Assembly (NCBI RefSeq): GCF_011881725.1
Contig: NZ_JAATUR010000001.1
Location: forward strand, 62,001 to 126,000
Length of the DNA: 64,000 nt
Direction of reading: 5' to 3'
Origin: Escherichia coli
Lineage (GTDB): Bacteria; Pseudomonadota; Gammaproteobacteria; Enterobacterales; Enterobacteriaceae
Each line of letters begins with the position of its first letter. Positions within the stretch are counted from its first letter, which is position 1. The notes under the pieces were generated by a model. It was not told the origin of the DNA and made no database searches. It saw only the letters and a program-made list of their open reading frames with translations. This document shows positions 49,956-61,787 of the stretch, one piece after another. The translations under genes and the position numbers were made by a program.

Positions 49956-51257
49956 TTAACGTTTTCCGCTGTGCAACCAGAACGGTTCCTGATTGTTTGC
50001 CTCATTGCGGAAATGTTCAATTTCAATGCGTTGCCCGGTCGCAATAGCGTGACGCAGCCCCTGCCAGTTCTCCAGCCAGGCTTGCGCGACGAGGGGATCG
50101 TAGTAACCCGCCAGCAGCAGTATTGAGTCAATACCACGAGTCAGGCGTGGCAACTGATCACGGTAGCGATCGCCCAACGGCTGGCAAAAAACGCTTTTCA
50201 GTTCAGCGGAGTGGCGTGAGAGATGGATATCGGCAAAGCGTTTGAAGGAGTCGTTGATTTTACCCTGCGCTTTGGCATCTAAAAACGGCTGCCAGGCTTT
50301 GCTTACCAGCCATTCGGTCAACGCCAGTTTCGCCATCGCCGTTTCGGTAGAGTAGACCGCAGTGACAGCAGACACCGCAGAAGCGATGGTCGCTTCACAT
50401 TGGGTCAGCAAATCACGTAAGTGAGTGCTCGCTTTACGTGGCACGATACCGCCAAACAGCATCAGCGTATGGCGAACCAGACCGATGGCTGCCAGCACCT
50501 GCTCTTTCGCCGCCTCGTTGCCACGCACCCACAACTCTTCATGGTACTGCCATTGCGCTAACGCCAGTTCCATCGCCGCTTCCAACCCCTGCTCCACATC
50601 GGCTTTTGCTGCAACATGCAGAATGGTGGTGGGTTTGATTTCACGCGCGGGATTGCCCTGCGCCAGATGATAGCCACGCGCCGCTTTGCTCAGGCTGCCC
50701 TGGCGTAATCCGGTTTGCGATACCAGTTGGTTCGCCAGTTTCAACACCGCGCGCGTATCACCACTAAGCAACTCCAGTTCCAACTCGCAAATAGGCTCAG
50801 CAAATTCACCGGCTTTCACTTCGCCCTGATCGAGGGCGATTTCAATCCGGCTGCCATCGACTTCCACCAGCCATTTTTCGCGATAAAAATCGGTGCTGAA
50901 CAGCGGCTGCACGCGGGAAGCGAGATCGGTTGGCAATTCGCCGTTTGGCCAGACCTTTGTGGGAAACTGCGTCAGGTCGAGCGTCGGTTCGCTCAACGCT
51001 ACGTTATATTCCGGGCGCTGGTGTAAACCACCAGTCACTCGCCCGGCAACTTTCATGGTCATCTCATAGCGACCGTTTTCGCCACGAATACGTAAGCCCA
51101 TATCGTGCCCACGCAGCCAGTTATCTGGCGTTTCGTAGTAAATATTCAGCAACTGCACGGGATCATGGTGCTCGCCGCCCAGCGTATTGAGATGGTCACG
51201 CAACGCCTCAACGGCACTGTGATTAACAATAAACTTTAATTCGATTTCCTGAGCCAT
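49956..51257 (-). CDS. ygiF: YgiF, inorganic triphosphatase (CYTH-CHAD)
   Basis: The 433-residue protein has an N-terminal CYTH domain beginning with the ExExK signature (Glu4, Glu6, Lys8) that hydrolyses triphosphate, and a C-terminal CHAD domain (about 218-420) rich in conserved His and Arg. It is the first gene of the ygiF-glnE-hldE group. Confidence 0.96.
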   Translation of the reverse strand: MAQEIELKFIVNHSAVEALRDHLNTLGGEHHDPVQLLNIYYETPDNWLRGHDMGLRIRGENGRYEMTMKVAGRVTGGLHQRPEYNVALSEPTLDLTQFPTKVWPNGELPTDLASRVQPLFSTDFYREKWLVEVDGSRIEIALDQGEVKAGEFAEPICELELELLSGDTRAVLKLANQLVSQTGLRQGSLSKAARGYHLAQGNPAREIKPTTILHVAAKADVEQGLEAAMELALAQWQYHEELWVRGNEAAKEQVLAAIGLVRHTLMLFGGIVPRKASTHLRDLLTQCEATIASAVSAVTAVYSTETAMAKLALTEWLVSKAWQPFLDAKAQGKINDSFKRFADIHLSRHSAELKSVFCQPLGDRYRDQLPRLTRGIDSILLLAGYYDPLVAQAWLENWQGLRHAIATGQRIEIEHFRNEANNQEPFWLHSGKR

Positions 51258-51498
51258 GGCCTTTACTTATCGGTTATGTCACATAAGTGACGATGAACGG
51301 CGAACTAAATGCGATCTTTTTTGTCAGTAGATAGTATTTTGCGCCAAATTGCCATGCAACGGGCAATTTGACGGGCGTAAAAGTTTGAAGCAGTGGCAAG
51401 ACCTGACACAGAGGATTCCGATTGATGTCGAATGCTTTGCGTAGCGACACTGATGCCACTACTATCGTTCCACTTTCCATGACAATAACGACAGCCTG

Positions 51499-52119
51499 AT
51501 GCCAAAATTACGCCTGATCGGATTAACTTTACTCGCACTTAGCGCGACTGCCGTCTCACACGCTGAAGAAACGCGCTATGTCTCTGACGAACTGAATACC
51601 TGGGTCCGTAGCGGTCCGGGAGACCATTATCGCCTCGTGGGCACGGTTAACGCCGGCGAGGAAGTGACCTTATTACAAACTGACGCCAACACCAATTATG
51701 CCCAGGTTAAAGACAGCTCTGGCCGTACCGCCTGGATCCCGTTGAAACAACTTAGCACTGAACCAAGCCTGCGCTCCCGTGTGCCAGATCTGGAAAATCA
51801 GGTCAAAACCCTGACCGATAAGCTCACCAATATCGATAACACCTGGAATCAGCGCACAGCAGAAATGCAGCAAAAAGTGGCGCAGAGCGACAGTGTGATC
51901 AACGGGTTAAAAGAAGAAAATCAGAAACTGAAAAACGAGCTGATTGTCGCGCAGAAAAAGGTCGATGCCGCCAGCGTACAGCTGGATGACAAACAGCGCA
52001 CCATCATCATGCAATGGTTTATGTATGGCGGCGGCGTGCTGGGACTTGGCTTGCTGCTCGGTCTGGTACTGCCGCACCTGATCCCAACGCGCAAACGTAA
52101 AGATCGCTGGATGAACTAA
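51499..52119 (+). CDS. ygiM: YgiM, SH3-domain periplasmic membrane protein
   Basis: The 206-residue protein has a signal peptide (1-22, SATAVSHA), a bacterial SH3 domain (about 27-92, TWVRSGPGDHYRLVGTVNAGEEV), a coiled coil (about 95-165) and a C-terminal membrane anchor (about 172-192) followed by a basic tail. It is 63 bases upstream of cca. Its role is unknown. Confidence 0.94.
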   Translation: MPKLRLIGLTLLALSATAVSHAEETRYVSDELNTWVRSGPGDHYRLVGTVNAGEEVTLLQTDANTNYAQVKDSSGRTAWIPLKQLSTEPSLRSRVPDLENQVKTLTDKLTNIDNTWNQRTAEMQQKVAQSDSVINGLKEENQKLKNELIVAQKKVDAASVQLDDKQRTIIMQWFMYGGGVLGLGLLLGLVLPHLIPTRKRKDRWMN

Positions 52120-52182
52120 ATCGCCTTCTTCGTTGCACTGTCTTATTATTAGGAATTGTGTATTTGACGAAGGGAAGATGGC

Positions 52183-53421
52183 GTGAAGATTTATCTGGTC
52201 GGTGGTGCTGTTCGGGATGCATTGTTAGGGCTACCGGTCAAAGATAGGGATTGGGTGGTGGTCGGCAGTACACCACAGGAGATGCTCGACGCGGGCTACC
52301 AGCAGGTAGGCCGCGATTTTCCTGTTTTTCTGCATCCGCAAACGCATGAAGAGTATGCGCTGGCACGTACCGAACGGAAATCCGGCTCCGGTTATACTGG
52401 TTTTACCTGCTATGCCGCACCGGATGTCACGCTGGAAGATGATCTTAAGCGTCGCGATCTGACCATTAATGCACTGGCCCAGGACAATGACGGCAAGGTT
52501 ATCGACCCGTACAACGGTCTGGGCGATCTGCAAAATCGTCTGTTGCGCCATGTTTCCCCCGCTTTTGGCGAGGATCCGCTACGCGTGCTGCGCGTGGCCC
52601 GTTTTGCTGCGCGTTATGCTCACCTCGGTTTTCGTATTGCCGATGAAACTCTGGCGTTAATGCGCGAAATGACTCACACGGGCGAGCTGGAACACCTGAC
52701 GCCTGAACGGGTATGGAAAGAGACGGAAAGCGCCCTCACCACCCGCAATCCACAGGTATTCTTTCAGGTCCTACGCGATTGTGGCGCACTACGCGTTTTA
52801 TTCCCGGAGATTGACGCCCTGTTCGGCGTTCCGGCACCCGCCAAATGGCATCCGGAAATCGATACGGGTATTCACACCTTAATGACACTCTCCATGGCGG
52901 CGATGCTGAGTCCACATGTCGATGTCAGGTTTGCGACTTTATGCCACGATCTCGGTAAAGGGCTGACGCCACCAGAACTTTGGCCACGTCATCACGGCCA
53001 CGGCCCGGCGGGCGTGAAGTTAGTGGAACAATTGTGTCAGCGTCTGCGCGTGCCTAATGAAATTCGCGATTTAGCCAAACTGGTGGCTGAGTTTCACGAT
53101 CTCATTCACACCTTCCCAATGCTGAACCCAAAAACCATCGTCAAATTATTCGATTCCATTGACGCCTGGCGTAAACCGCAGCGTGTAGAGCAACTGGCGC
53201 TGGCCAGCGAGGCAGACGTGCGCGGCAGAACCGGTTTTGAATCGGCGGACTACCCGCAAGGACGCTGGTTGCGCGAAGCCTGGGAAGTGGCGCAGTCAGT
53301 GCCAACAAAAGCCGTCGTTGAAGCGGGATTTAAAGGCGTGGAGATCCGTGAAGAGCTGACCCGCCGCCGAATTGCAGCGGTAGCCAGCTGGAAGGAACAG
53401 CGTTGTCCAAAGCCTGAGTAA
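52183..53421 (+). CDS. cca: Cca, multifunctional CCA tRNA nucleotidyltransferase (GTG start)
   Basis: Cca adds and repairs the 3' CCA of tRNAs. The 412-residue protein has GGAVRD (7-12) and the metal-binding Asp21/Asp23 of the class II nucleotidyltransferase head, RRDLTINAL, and a C-terminal HD domain (CHDLGKG) with phosphatase/phosphodiesterase activity in E. coli. The start codon is GTG at 52183, preceded by GGGAAG, as in K-12. Confidence 0.97.
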   Translation: MKIYLVGGAVRDALLGLPVKDRDWVVVGSTPQEMLDAGYQQVGRDFPVFLHPQTHEEYALARTERKSGSGYTGFTCYAAPDVTLEDDLKRRDLTINALAQDNDGKVIDPYNGLGDLQNRLLRHVSPAFGEDPLRVLRVARFAARYAHLGFRIADETLALMREMTHTGELEHLTPERVWKETESALTTRNPQVFFQVLRDCGALRVLFPEIDALFGVPAPAKWHPEIDTGIHTLMTLSMAAMLSPHVDVRFATLCHDLGKGLTPPELWPRHHGHGPAGVKLVEQLCQRLRVPNEIRDLAKLVAEFHDLIHTFPMLNPKTIVKLFDSIDAWRKPQRVEQLALASEADVRGRTGFESADYPQGRWLREAWEVAQSVPTKAVVEAGFKGVEIREELTRRRIAAVASWKEQRCPKPE

Positions 53422-53435
53422 ATATTGGCTTTTTT

Positions 53436-53529
<94 letters not shown>

Positions 53530-53541
53530 TTATTCCTCAAA

Positions 53542-54363
53542 TCAAAAGAACACTACGTACACCGCAGCCGCCACAATAAAGCGATAAATGGCGAACGGGA
53601 TAAACGAAATGCGCTTAATCAATTGCAGGAAGGTTTTAATCGCTATCAGCGCTACCACGAAGGCGGTGATAAACCCAACAGCAAACATCGGGATATCGCC
53701 GGTTGTCAGGAAGCCCCAGCTTTTGTAGAGATCGAGCGCCGTTGCGCCCATCATCATCGGCACCGCCAGCAGAAACGAGAACTCGGAAGCTGCGTAACGG
53801 CTCACGCCCATCAGCATCCCACCAGAAATGGTCGCCCCGGAGCGGGAGAAACCTGGCCACAGCGCCAGGCACTGGAAGCAGCCAATCATAAACGCCTGAC
53901 GATACGTCATATCATCCAGACCCGGCGCACGCGGCTCTTTTGGCTTCAGGCATTCAGCGGCGATCAGCAAGAGACCACCAACGACCAGCGCATACATCAC
54001 ATTTATCGGGTTAAACAACGACTTAATCGTGTCGTGGAACAGCAGCCCCAGCACTACTGCCGGGATCATCCCAAGCAAAATGTGGATCAGCGTTAAACGG
54101 CCTTTGCTTTCTCCTTCATGTTGCAGCGGACGACCAAAGTGAATACCTATCAGACCAAACAGGCGCCGCCAGAACATCACCACCACCGCCAGAATTGACC
54201 CAAGCTGGATCACCACTTCAAAGGTTTTCGCCGTATCGCCTTCAAATCCCAATAAATGACCAACAATAATCATATGGCCCGTGCTGGATACCGGCAGAAA
54301 TTCTGTCAATCCTTCGACCACACCCAATATTGCCGCAATTAGCAGCGAGTGCATATCGCTCAT
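53542..54363 (-). CDS. uppP: UppP (BacA), undecaprenyl-diphosphate phosphatase
   Basis: UppP recycles the lipid carrier of peptidoglycan synthesis; overproduction gives bacitracin resistance. The 273-residue protein has about eight membrane segments and the conserved motifs [14 protein letters not shown] (residues 17-30) and [18 protein letters not shown] 54363 is chosen; the TTG three bases upstream is in frame but gives no advantage. Confidence 0.97.
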
Positions 54364-54453
54364 CAATAAACCCCTAAATTATAAAAATGTACCGCTTGTC
54401 CGAACTACTGCAGTATGACCAGGTTATAACCGTTTGGTTTAACAGCTGTAAAA

Positions 54454-54822
54454 TTAATTATTTTCTTTCAGATTATTGCCACGCTCAATGATGACGCCAA
54501 CATTCGCCGCTCGCGCCACTGCGCCTGGCTTGCTGAGTTTGATACGCACCCACGGCGAGTTAAAGCGCGTTAACAGCAATTCCGCTACCTCTTCCGCCAC
54601 GCGTTCCACCAACGCAAAACGCGCGCCCTCGACGTGGCTGACCACAGTTTCTGCAATGTCAGCGTAGCTGAGGCAATCCGCTACATCATCGCTTTTCGCC
54701 GCTTTACGGTTATCCCACGCCATTTCGATATCGAACACTAACTTCTGTTCTATGGTCTGTTCCCAGTCGTAAACACCAATAGTGGTGATTACCGAAAGTT
54801 GCTCTATAAATACAATATCCAT
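54454..54822 (-). CDS. folB: FolB, dihydroneopterin aldolase
   Basis: FolB converts dihydroneopterin to hydroxymethyl-dihydropterin in folate synthesis. From ATG 54822 the protein is 122 residues, with the family segments TTIGVYDWEQ and ADCLSYADIAE. It diverges from plsY. Confidence 0.97.
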   Translation of the reverse strand: MDIVFIEQLSVITTIGVYDWEQTIEQKLVFDIEMAWDNRKAAKSDDVADCLSYADIAETVVSHVEGARFALVERVAEEVAELLLTRFNSPWVRIKLSKPGAVARAANVGVIIERGNNLKENN

Positions 54823-54926
54823 CACGTCCTGCCTGCTTTTTGGCTAACCGGATACCACTTCCGGCGAAATGTGCGTATTATCCACAGATTCATCGTTGAA
54901 CACGAATTTTCAAAACGGAACAGCTT

Positions 54927-55544
54927 ATGAGTGCAATCGCGCCTGGAATGATCCTCATCGCGTACCTCTGCGGCTCCATTTCCAGTGCCATTCTGGTTTG
55001 CCGCCTGTGTGGGCTGCCCGATCCGCGAACCAGCGGCTCCGGTAATCCTGGCGCAACCAACGTTTTACGCATGGGTGGCAAAGGAGCAGCCTTAGCAGTG
55101 CTGATCTTTGACGTTCTGAAAGGAATGTTGCCTGTCTGGGGGGCATATGAATTAGGTGTCAGCCCCTTTTGGCTGGGATTAATTGCGATTGCCGCCTGTC
55201 TTGGACATATCTGGCCCATTTTCTTCGGTTTTAAAGGGGGAAAAGGCGTTGCCACCGCTTTTGGTGCAATCGCCCCCATTGGCTGGGATTTAACGGGCGT
55301 GATGGCGGGAACCTGGCTTCTGACCGTGCTATTGAGCGGATACTCGTCGCTGGGAGCGATTGTCAGCGCACTGATTGCCCCGTTTTATGTGTGGTGGTTT
55401 AAGCCACAATTCACCTTCCCGGTTTCTATGCTCTCTTGCCTGATCCTGCTGCGTCATCATGACAACATTCAGCGTTTGTGGCGTCATCAGGAAACAAAGA
55501 TTTGGACCAAGCTAAAAAGAAAGCGCGAAAAAGATCCTGAATAA
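54927..55544 (+). CDS. plsY: PlsY, glycerol-3-phosphate acyltransferase (acyl-phosphate dependent)
   Basis: PlsY puts the first acyl chain on glycerol-3-phosphate. The 205-residue membrane protein has about five segments and the three PlsY motifs ([24 protein letters not shown], and a later Gly-rich loop). It converges with tsaD, which ends 45 bases downstream. Confidence 0.97.
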   Translation: MSAIAPGMILIAYLCGSISSAILVCRLCGLPDPRTSGSGNPGATNVLRMGGKGAALAVLIFDVLKGMLPVWGAYELGVSPFWLGLIAIAACLGHIWPIFFGFKGGKGVATAFGAIAPIGWDLTGVMAGTWLLTVLLSGYSSLGAIVSALIAPFYVWWFKPQFTFPVSMLSCLILLRHHDNIQRLWRHQETKIWTKLKRKREKDPE

Positions 55545-55589
55545 AATCTTTCAGCCTGCGCTTATCCTTTTCACAGGCTGATACATGCT

Positions 55590-56603
55590 TTACGCAGCCG
55601 GTAACTCCGCCAGCGGCCAGCGCGGACGCACGCTAACGCCGAGATCCGCCGTCGCGCCAGCTTTAAACCGCACCATTCCGGCATAGGCGATCATCGCGCC
55701 GTTATCAGTACAAAATTCCGGACGCGCATAGAACACTTCGCCACGGCGCTTTTTCATCATTTCCGCCAGTTTCGCCCGCAGCGTGCGGTTAGCACTCACG
55801 CCACCCGCCATTACCAGTCGCTTGAAGCCCGTCTGATCCAGCGCTCGCTTACACTTAATCATCAGCGTATCGACCACTGCATCTTCAAAAGCGCGAGCAA
55901 TATCGGCACGCGTCTGGTCGTCGGTACCGTTATCGCGAATGGTATTTGCCGCGAAGGTTTTCAGGCCAGAGAAGCTGAAATCCAGCCCCGGACGGTCGGT
56001 CATCGGACGCGGGAAGACAAAGCGCCCGGCAGTACCCTGAGCCGCCATTTTCGACAGTAACGGCCCGCCAGGATAATCCAGCCCCAGCAGCTTCGCGGTT
56101 TTATCAAACGCTTCACCAGCAGCATCATCGATAGACTCGCCTAGCAACTCGTACTGACCAATGCCAGTTACGCTGATTAACTGCGTATGACCGCCGGAAA
56201 CCAGCAACGCGACAAACGGAAATTCCGGTGGGTTATCTTCCAGCATTGGCGCTAAAAGATGCCCTTCCATATGGTGTACCGGGATCGCAGGAACGCCCCA
56301 GGCAAACGCCAGCGAACGCCCGACCGTTGCGCCAACCAACAGCGCGCCGACTAACCCAGGACCTGCGGTATAGGCCACGGCATCAATGTCTTTTGCCGTT
56401 AAACCGGACTCTTTCAGCGCCGCCTGAATCAGTGGTACGGTTTTACGCACATGATCACGGGAGGCCAGTTCAGGCACTACGCCGCCATAGTCAGCGTGCA
56501 ATTTCACCTGACTATACAATTGATTGGCTAACAAACCTTTCTCATCGTCGTAAATGGCGATGCCGGTTTCATCGCAGGAAGTTTCAATACCCAGTACACG
56601 CAT
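55590..56603 (-). CDS. tsaD: TsaD, tRNA threonylcarbamoyladenosine synthase subunit
   Basis: TsaD (Kae1/Gcp family) makes t6A37 on ANN-decoding tRNAs with TsaB, TsaC and TsaE. The 337-residue protein begins [14 protein letters not shown] and has the metal-binding HxxxH (His111-His115, HMEGH) and the nucleotide loop of the actin-like ATPase fold. It diverges from rpsU. Confidence 0.98.
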   Translation of the reverse strand: MRVLGIETSCDETGIAIYDDEKGLLANQLYSQVKLHADYGGVVPELASRDHVRKTVPLIQAALKESGLTAKDIDAVAYTAGPGLVGALLVGATVGRSLAFAWGVPAIPVHHMEGHLLAPMLEDNPPEFPFVALLVSGGHTQLISVTGIGQYELLGESIDDAAGEAFDKTAKLLGLDYPGGPLLSKMAAQGTAGRFVFPRPMTDRPGLDFSFSGLKTFAANTIRDNGTDDQTRADIARAFEDAVVDTLMIKCKRALDQTGFKRLVMAGGVSANRTLRAKLAEMMKKRRGEVFYARPEFCTDNGAMIAYAGMVRFKAGATADLGVSVRPRWPLAELPAA

Positions 56604-57056
<453 letters not shown>

Positions 57057-57061
57057 TTCCC

Positions 57062-57138
57062 CGAGAGCGTTGCTCTCCGATCAGACCGAGTTGTAGTTGT
57101 AAGGCCGTGCTTCCGAAAGGAATGCGCGGCTTATTTTC
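57062..57138 (+). terminator. Attenuator region between rpsU and dnaG
   Basis: Two hairpins follow rpsU: GAGAGC (57062-57067) with GCTCTC (57071-57076, loop GTT), and a longer imperfect stem from AGGCCGTGCTTCC (57101-57113) to GGAATGCGCGGCTT (about 57119-57132), followed by ATTTTCG. This operon is known to have a terminator here that keeps DnaG scarce relative to S21. Confidence 0.65.
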
Positions 57139-57166
57139 GTTTATGAATTGCTAAAAATCGGGGCCT

Positions 57167-58912
57167 ATGGCTGGACGAATCCCACGCGTATTCATTAATG
57201 ATCTGCTGGCACGCACTGACATCGTCGATCTGATCGATGCCCGTGTGAAGCTGAAAAAGCAGGGCAAGAATTTCCACGCGTGTTGTCCATTCCACAACGA
57301 GAAAACCCCGTCATTCACCGTTAACGGTGAGAAACAGTTTTACCACTGCTTTGGATGTGGCGCGCACGGCAACGCGATCGACTTCCTGATGAACTACGAC
57401 AAACTCGAGTTCGTCGAAACGGTCGAAGAGCTGGCGGCAATGCACAATCTTGAAGTGCCATTTGAAGCAGGCAGCGGCCCCAGCCAGATAGAGCGCCATC
57501 AACGGCAAACTCTGTATCAGTTGATGGACGGTCTGAATACGTTTTACCAACAATCTTTACAGCAACCTGTTGCCACGTCTGCACGCCAGTATCTGGAAAA
57601 ACGCGGATTAAGTCACGAGGTCATCGCCCGCTTTGCGATTGGTTTTGCGCCCCCCGGCTGGGACAACGTCCTGAAACGGTTTGGCGGCAATCCAGAAAAT
57701 CGCCAGTCATTGATTGATGCGGGCATGTTGGTAACTAACGATCAGGGCCGTAGTTACGATCGTTTCCGCGAGCGGGTGATGTTCCCCATTCGCGATAAAC
57801 GCGGTCGGGTGATTGGTTTTGGCGGGCGCGTTCTGGGCAACGATACCCCTAAATACCTGAACTCGCCGGAAACCGATATTTTCCATAAAGGCCGCCAGCT
57901 TTACGGTCTTTATGAGGCGCAGCAGGATAACGCTGAACCCCAGCGTCTGCTTGTGGTCGAAGGCTATATGGACGTGGTGGCGCTGGCGCAATACGGCATT
58001 AATTACGCCGTGGCGTCGTTAGGTACGTCAACCACCGCCGACCACATACAACTGTTGTTCCGCGCGACCAACAATGTCATTTGCTGTTATGACGGCGACC
58101 GTGCAGGCCGCGATGCCGCCTGGCGAGCGCTGGAAACGGCGCTGCCTTACATGACAGACGGTCGTCAGCTACGTTTTATGTTTTTGCCTGATGGCGAAGA
58201 CCCTGACACGCTGGTGCGCAAAGAAGGTAAAGAGGCATTTGAAGCGCGTATGGAGCAGGCGATGCCGCTTTCCGCGTTTCTGTTTAACAGCCTGATGCCG
58301 CAAGTTGATCTGAGTACCCCTGACGGGCGCGCACGTTTGAGTACGCTGGCACTGCCATTGATTTCGCAGGTGCCGGGCGAAACGCTGCGAATATATCTTC
58401 GTCAGGAATTAGGCAATAAATTAGGCATACTGGATGACAGCCAGCTTGAACGATTAATGCCAAAAGCGGCGGAGAGCGGCGTTTCTCGACCTGTTCCGCA
58501 GCTAAAACGCACGACCATGCGTATACTTATAGGGTTGCTGGTGCAAAATCCAGAATTAGCGACGTTAGTCCCGCCGCTTGAGAATCTGGATGAAAATAAG
58601 CTCCCCGGACTTGGCTTATTCAGAGAACTGGTCAACACTTCTCTATCCCAGCCAGGTCTGACCACCGGGCAACTTTTAGAGCACTATCGTGGTACAAATA
58701 ATGCTGCCACCCTTGAAAAACTGTCGATGTGGGACGATATAGCAGATAAGAATATTGCTGAGCAAACCTTCACCGACTCACTCAACCATATGTTTGATTC
58801 GCTGCTTGAACTGCGTCAGGAAGAGTTAATCGCTCGTGAGCGCACGCATGGTTTAAGCAACGAAGAACGCCTGGAGCTCTGGACATTGAACCAGGAACTG
58901 GCGAAAAAGTGA
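57167..58912 (+). CDS. dnaG: DnaG, DNA primase
   Basis: DnaG makes RNA primers at the replication fork. The 581-residue protein has the CHC2 zinc ribbon (Cys40, His43, Cys61, Cys64), the TOPRIM catalytic core (VVEGYMDVVAL and CYDGDRAGRDA) and a C-terminal DnaB-binding domain. It lacks a strong Shine-Dalgarno sequence, as is known for this gene. Confidence 0.98.
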   Translation: MAGRIPRVFINDLLARTDIVDLIDARVKLKKQGKNFHACCPFHNEKTPSFTVNGEKQFYHCFGCGAHGNAIDFLMNYDKLEFVETVEELAAMHNLEVPFEAGSGPSQIERHQRQTLYQLMDGLNTFYQQSLQQPVATSARQYLEKRGLSHEVIARFAIGFAPPGWDNVLKRFGGNPENRQSLIDAGMLVTNDQGRSYDRFRERVMFPIRDKRGRVIGFGGRVLGNDTPKYLNSPETDIFHKGRQLYGLYEAQQDNAEPQRLLVVEGYMDVVALAQYGINYAVASLGTSTTADHIQLLFRATNNVICCYDGDRAGRDAAWRALETALPYMTDGRQLRFMFLPDGEDPDTLVRKEGKEAFEARMEQAMPLSAFLFNSLMPQVDLSTPDGRARLSTLALPLISQVPGETLRIYLRQELGNKLGILDDSQLERLMPKAAESGVSRPVPQLKRTTMRILIGLLVQNPELATLVPPLENLDENKLPGLGLFRELVNTSLSQPGLTTGQLLEHYRGTNNAATLEKLSMWDDIADKNIAEQTFTDSLNHMFDSLLELRQEELIARERTHGLSNEERLELWTLNQELAKK

Positions 58913-59106
58913 TTTAACGGCTTAAGTGCCGAATAGCGATCGGGAAGCCCCCGACAGCCGCACTGAGAGGCAGCGGCAAATATATAAGTACGCCCTCGTA
59001 ATTATCGTTGGCGGTAAACAGCCGTTGGATTTCAGCATTAACGCCTGAAGGACATCGTGTCAATCGCCCAACACCAACCTCATGAAATAAGTGTGGATAC
59101 CGTCTT
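58913..59106. other. Intergenic region between dnaG and rpoD
   Basis: The 194 bases show no ORF and no strong hairpin. The stretch CACTGAGAGGCAGCGGCAAA and the rpoD start are the landmarks; the known internal heat-shock promoter of rpoD lies within dnaG and is not separately assigned. Confidence 0.4.
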
Positions 59107-60948
59107 ATGGAGCAAAACCCGCAGTCACAGCTGAAACTTCTTGTCACCCGTGGTAAGGAGCAAGGCTATCTGACCTATGCCGAGGTCAATGACCATCTGC
59201 CGGAAGATATCGTCGATTCAGATCAAATCGAAGACATCATCCAAATGATCAACGACATGGGCATTCAGGTGATGGAAGAAGCGCCGGATGCCGATGATCT
59301 GATGCTGGCTGAAAACACCGCGGACGAAGATGCTGCCGAAGCCGCCGCGCAGGTGCTTTCCAGCGTGGAATCTGAAATCGGGCGCACGACTGACCCGGTA
59401 CGCATGTACATGCGTGAAATGGGCACCGTTGAACTGTTGACCCGCGAAGGCGAAATTGACATCGCTAAGCGTATTGAAGACGGGATCAACCAGGTTCAAT
59501 GCTCCGTTGCTGAATATCCGGAAGCGATCACCTATCTGCTGGAACAGTACGATCGTGTTGAAGCAGAAGAAGCACGCTTGTCCGATCTGATCACCGGCTT
59601 TGTTGACCCGAACGCAGAAGAAGATCTGGCGCCAACTGCCACTCACGTCGGTTCTGAGCTCTCCCAGGAAGATCTGGATGATGACGAAGATGAAGACGAA
59701 GAAGATGGTGACGACGACAGTGCCGACGATGACAACAGCATCGATCCGGAACTGGCCCGTGAAAAATTTGCTGAACTGCGCGCCCAGTACGTTGTAACGC
59801 GTGACACCATCAAAGCGAAAGGTCGCAGTCACGCCGCTGCCCAGGAAGAGATCCTGAAACTGTCTGAAGTATTCAAACAGTTCCGCCTGGTGCCGAAGCA
59901 GTTTGACTACCTGGTCAACAGCATGCGCGTCATGATGGACCGCGTTCGTACGCAAGAACGTATGATCATGAAGCTCTGCGTTGAGCAGTGCAAAATGCCG
60001 AAGAAAAACTTCATCACCCTGTTTACCGGCAACGAAACCAGCGATACCTGGTTCAATGCGGCAATTGCGATGAACAAGCCGTGGTCGGAAAAACTGCACG
60101 ATGTCTCTGAAGAAGTGCATCGCGCCCTGCAGAAGCTGCAGCAGATTGAAGAAGAAACCGGTCTGACCATCGAGCAGGTTAAAGACATCAACCGTCGCAT
60201 GTCCATCGGTGAAGCGAAAGCCCGCCGTGCGAAGAAAGAGATGGTTGAAGCGAACTTACGTCTGGTTATTTCTATCGCTAAGAAATACACCAACCGTGGC
60301 TTGCAGTTCCTCGACCTGATTCAGGAAGGCAACATCGGTCTGATGAAAGCGGTTGATAAGTTCGAATACCGCCGTGGTTACAAGTTCTCCACCTACGCAA
60401 CCTGGTGGATCCGTCAGGCCATTACCCGCTCTATCGCGGATCAGGCGCGCACCATTCGTATTCCGGTGCATATGATTGAGACCATTAACAAACTCAACCG
60501 TATTTCTCGCCAGATGCTGCAAGAGATGGGCCGCGAACCGACACCGGAAGAACTGGCTGAACGTATGCTGATGCCGGAAGACAAAATCCGTAAAGTGCTG
60601 AAGATCGCCAAAGAGCCAATCTCCATGGAAACGCCGATCGGCGATGATGAAGATTCGCATCTGGGGGATTTCATCGAGGATACGACCCTCGAGCTGCCGC
60701 TGGATTCTGCGACCACCGAAAGCCTGCGTGCGGCAACGCACGACGTGCTGGCTGGCCTGACCGCGCGTGAAGCGAAAGTTCTGCGTATGCGTTTCGGTAT
60801 CGATATGAACACCGACCACACGCTGGAAGAAGTGGGTAAACAGTTCGACGTTACCCGCGAACGTATTCGTCAGATCGAAGCGAAGGCGCTGCGTAAACTG
60901 CGTCACCCGAGCCGTTCTGAAGTATTGCGTAGCTTCCTTGACGATTAA
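59107..60948 (+). CDS. rpoD: RpoD, housekeeping sigma-70 factor
   Basis: The 613-residue primary sigma factor has region 1.1 (1-90), an acidic non-conserved stretch (about 190-215, [14 protein letters not shown]), regions 2.1-2.4 (about 375-455, [21 protein letters not shown]), region 3 and region 4 with the -35-binding helix-turn-helix [20 protein letters not shown]. It ends the operon. Confidence 0.99.
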   Translation: MEQNPQSQLKLLVTRGKEQGYLTYAEVNDHLPEDIVDSDQIEDIIQMINDMGIQVMEEAPDADDLMLAENTADEDAAEAAAQVLSSVESEIGRTTDPVRMYMREMGTVELLTREGEIDIAKRIEDGINQVQCSVAEYPEAITYLLEQYDRVEAEEARLSDLITGFVDPNAEEDLAPTATHVGSELSQEDLDDDEDEDEEDGDDDSADDDNSIDPELAREKFAELRAQYVVTRDTIKAKGRSHAAAQEEILKLSEVFKQFRLVPKQFDYLVNSMRVMMDRVRTQERMIMKLCVEQCKMPKKNFITLFTGNETSDTWFNAAIAMNKPWSEKLHDVSEEVHRALQKLQQIEEETGLTIEQVKDINRRMSIGEAKARRAKKEMVEANLRLVISIAKKYTNRGLQFLDLIQEGNIGLMKAVDKFEYRRGYKFSTYATWWIRQAITRSIADQARTIRIPVHMIETINKLNRISRQMLQEMGREPTPEELAERMLMPEDKIRKVLKIAKEPISMETPIGDDEDSHLGDFIEDTTLELPLDSATTESLRAATHDVLAGLTAREAKVLRMRFGIDMNTDHTLEEVGKQFDVTRERIRQIEAKALRKLRHPSRSEVLRSFLDD

Positions 60949-60955
60949 TCTCCAG

Positions 60956-60985
60956 GCCGGATAAGGCGTTCTCGCCGCATCCGAC
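60956..60985. repeat. REP element after rpoD
   Basis: GCCGGATAAGGCGTT ... CGCCGCATCCGAC is a single REP unit, seven bases past the rpoD stop, upstream of the operon terminator. Confidence 0.9.
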
Positions 60986-61001
60986 GGCCGAATCTTTACT
61001 C

Positions 61002-61028
61002 AAACGCCACCTTTACGGTGGCGTTTTT
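61002..61028 (+). terminator. Terminator of the rpsU-dnaG-rpoD operon
   Basis: AAACGCCACC (61002-61011) pairs with GGTGGCGTTT (61017-61026), loop TTTAC, followed by further T residues. It overlaps the end of mug on the other strand. Confidence 0.9.
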
Positions 61029-61534
61029 TATCGTCCACGCATCACCAGCGCCTGATCCAGTTCGCGATATGCCTCAACCAGTTTCTCCAGTGAAACGCGA
61101 CTTAAACCGCTGGGGTTTGGCAGTACCCAAATCTGCGTCGAACCAATAGTGAGCGTTTGCTTCCCCCACTGTACGCCGCGTTGGCTGAATCCTTGCTCAA
61201 ACGCCTGTTTGCCCAGAATTGCCAACGCTTGTGGTTGGTAATCTTCAATTTTCTCAATCAGCTTACGCCCACCTGCGTGCAGCTCCTGCTTTGTAACTTC
61301 ATTGGCTTGCACCGTTGGACGGTCTACCAGTTTGGTGACGCCACAACGATAATCCAGCAGATGCAGTGCCTCCTGCGGCTTCAACTGTCTGTCAGTAAAG
61401 CCGGCCTGATTAATCACTTTCCAGAAGCGATTTGCCGGATGAGCAAAGGGAAAACCAGTTCCGGCGGATGAAAGACCAGGATTGATACCGCAAAACACTA
61501 CCCGTAACCCTGGCGCCAAAATATCCTCAACCAT
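61028..61534 (-). CDS. mug: Mug, G/U mismatch-specific DNA glycosylase
   Basis: Mug removes uracil and ethenocytosine mispaired with G. The 168-residue protein has the active-site segment [19 protein letters not shown] (Asn of INPG) and NPSGLSRV, typical of the MUG/TDG branch of the uracil glycosylase fold. Confidence 0.98.
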   Translation of the reverse strand: MVEDILAPGLRVVFCGINPGLSSAGTGFPFAHPANRFWKVINQAGFTDRQLKPQEALHLLDYRCGVTKLVDRPTVQANEVTKQELHAGGRKLIEKIEDYQPQALAILGKQAFEQGFSQRGVQWGKQTLTIGSTQIWVLPNPSGLSRVSLEKLVEAYRELDQALVMRGR

Positions 61535-61623
61535 ATTTACTCCTTTCTAACATCACCAGGAAAAGTATAACGGATTGAAAATACATTGTTTATAAAAACA
61601 GCAGGCGCGCGGTAATGGCTGGA

Positions 61624-61648
61624 TTGCGACACGGAGTTACTTTATAAT
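61624..61648 (+). promoter_or_regulatory. ileX promoter region
   Basis: TATAAT at 61643-61648 is a perfect -10 element eleven bases before the tRNA. A good -35 at the ideal spacing is not evident (TGGATT at 61620-61625 gives a 17-base spacer). Confidence 0.5.
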
Positions 61649-61658
61649 CCGCTACCAT

Positions 61659-61734
61659 GGCCCCTTAGCTCAGTGGTTAGAGCAGGCGACTCATAATCGC
61701 TTGGTCGCTGGTTCAAGTCCAGCAGGGGCCACCA
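61659..61734 (+). tRNA. ileX: tRNA-Ile2 (anticodon CAT, lysidine-modified)
   Basis: The 76-base sequence folds as a tRNA with a GGCCCCT/AGGGGCC acceptor stem, D-loop AGCTCAGTGGTTAGAGC, anticodon loop CTCATAA with CAT at 61692-61694, T-arm GTTCAAGTC and encoded CCA. The core identifies minor isoleucine tRNA rather than tRNA-Met; TilS converts its wobble C to lysidine so that it reads AUA. Confidence 0.96.
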
Positions 61735-61743
61735 GACATAGCA

Positions 61744-61775
61744 AAGGCTGACGAGAAATCGTCAGCCTTTTTCTT
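61744..61775 (+). terminator. Terminator of ileX
   Basis: AAGGCTGACGA (61744-61754) pairs with TCGTCAGCCTT (61759-61769) across GAAA and is followed by a T-rich tail. Confidence 0.88.
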
Positions 61776-61787
61776 TTCATATATCAA

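Noticed and set aside
49934..50137. N-terminal extension of glnE
   Set aside because: The frame is open but overlaps ygiF; ATG 49933 gives the known N-terminus.
59218..60120. Minus-strand frame of 300 codons
   Set aside because: Antisense shadow of rpoD, rich in Phe and His from the complement of acidic codons.
61659..61734. Attachment site at the ileX tRNA 3' end
   Set aside because: tRNA 3' ends are common integration targets, but core genes (nfeF) follow directly and no repeated tRNA end was seen.
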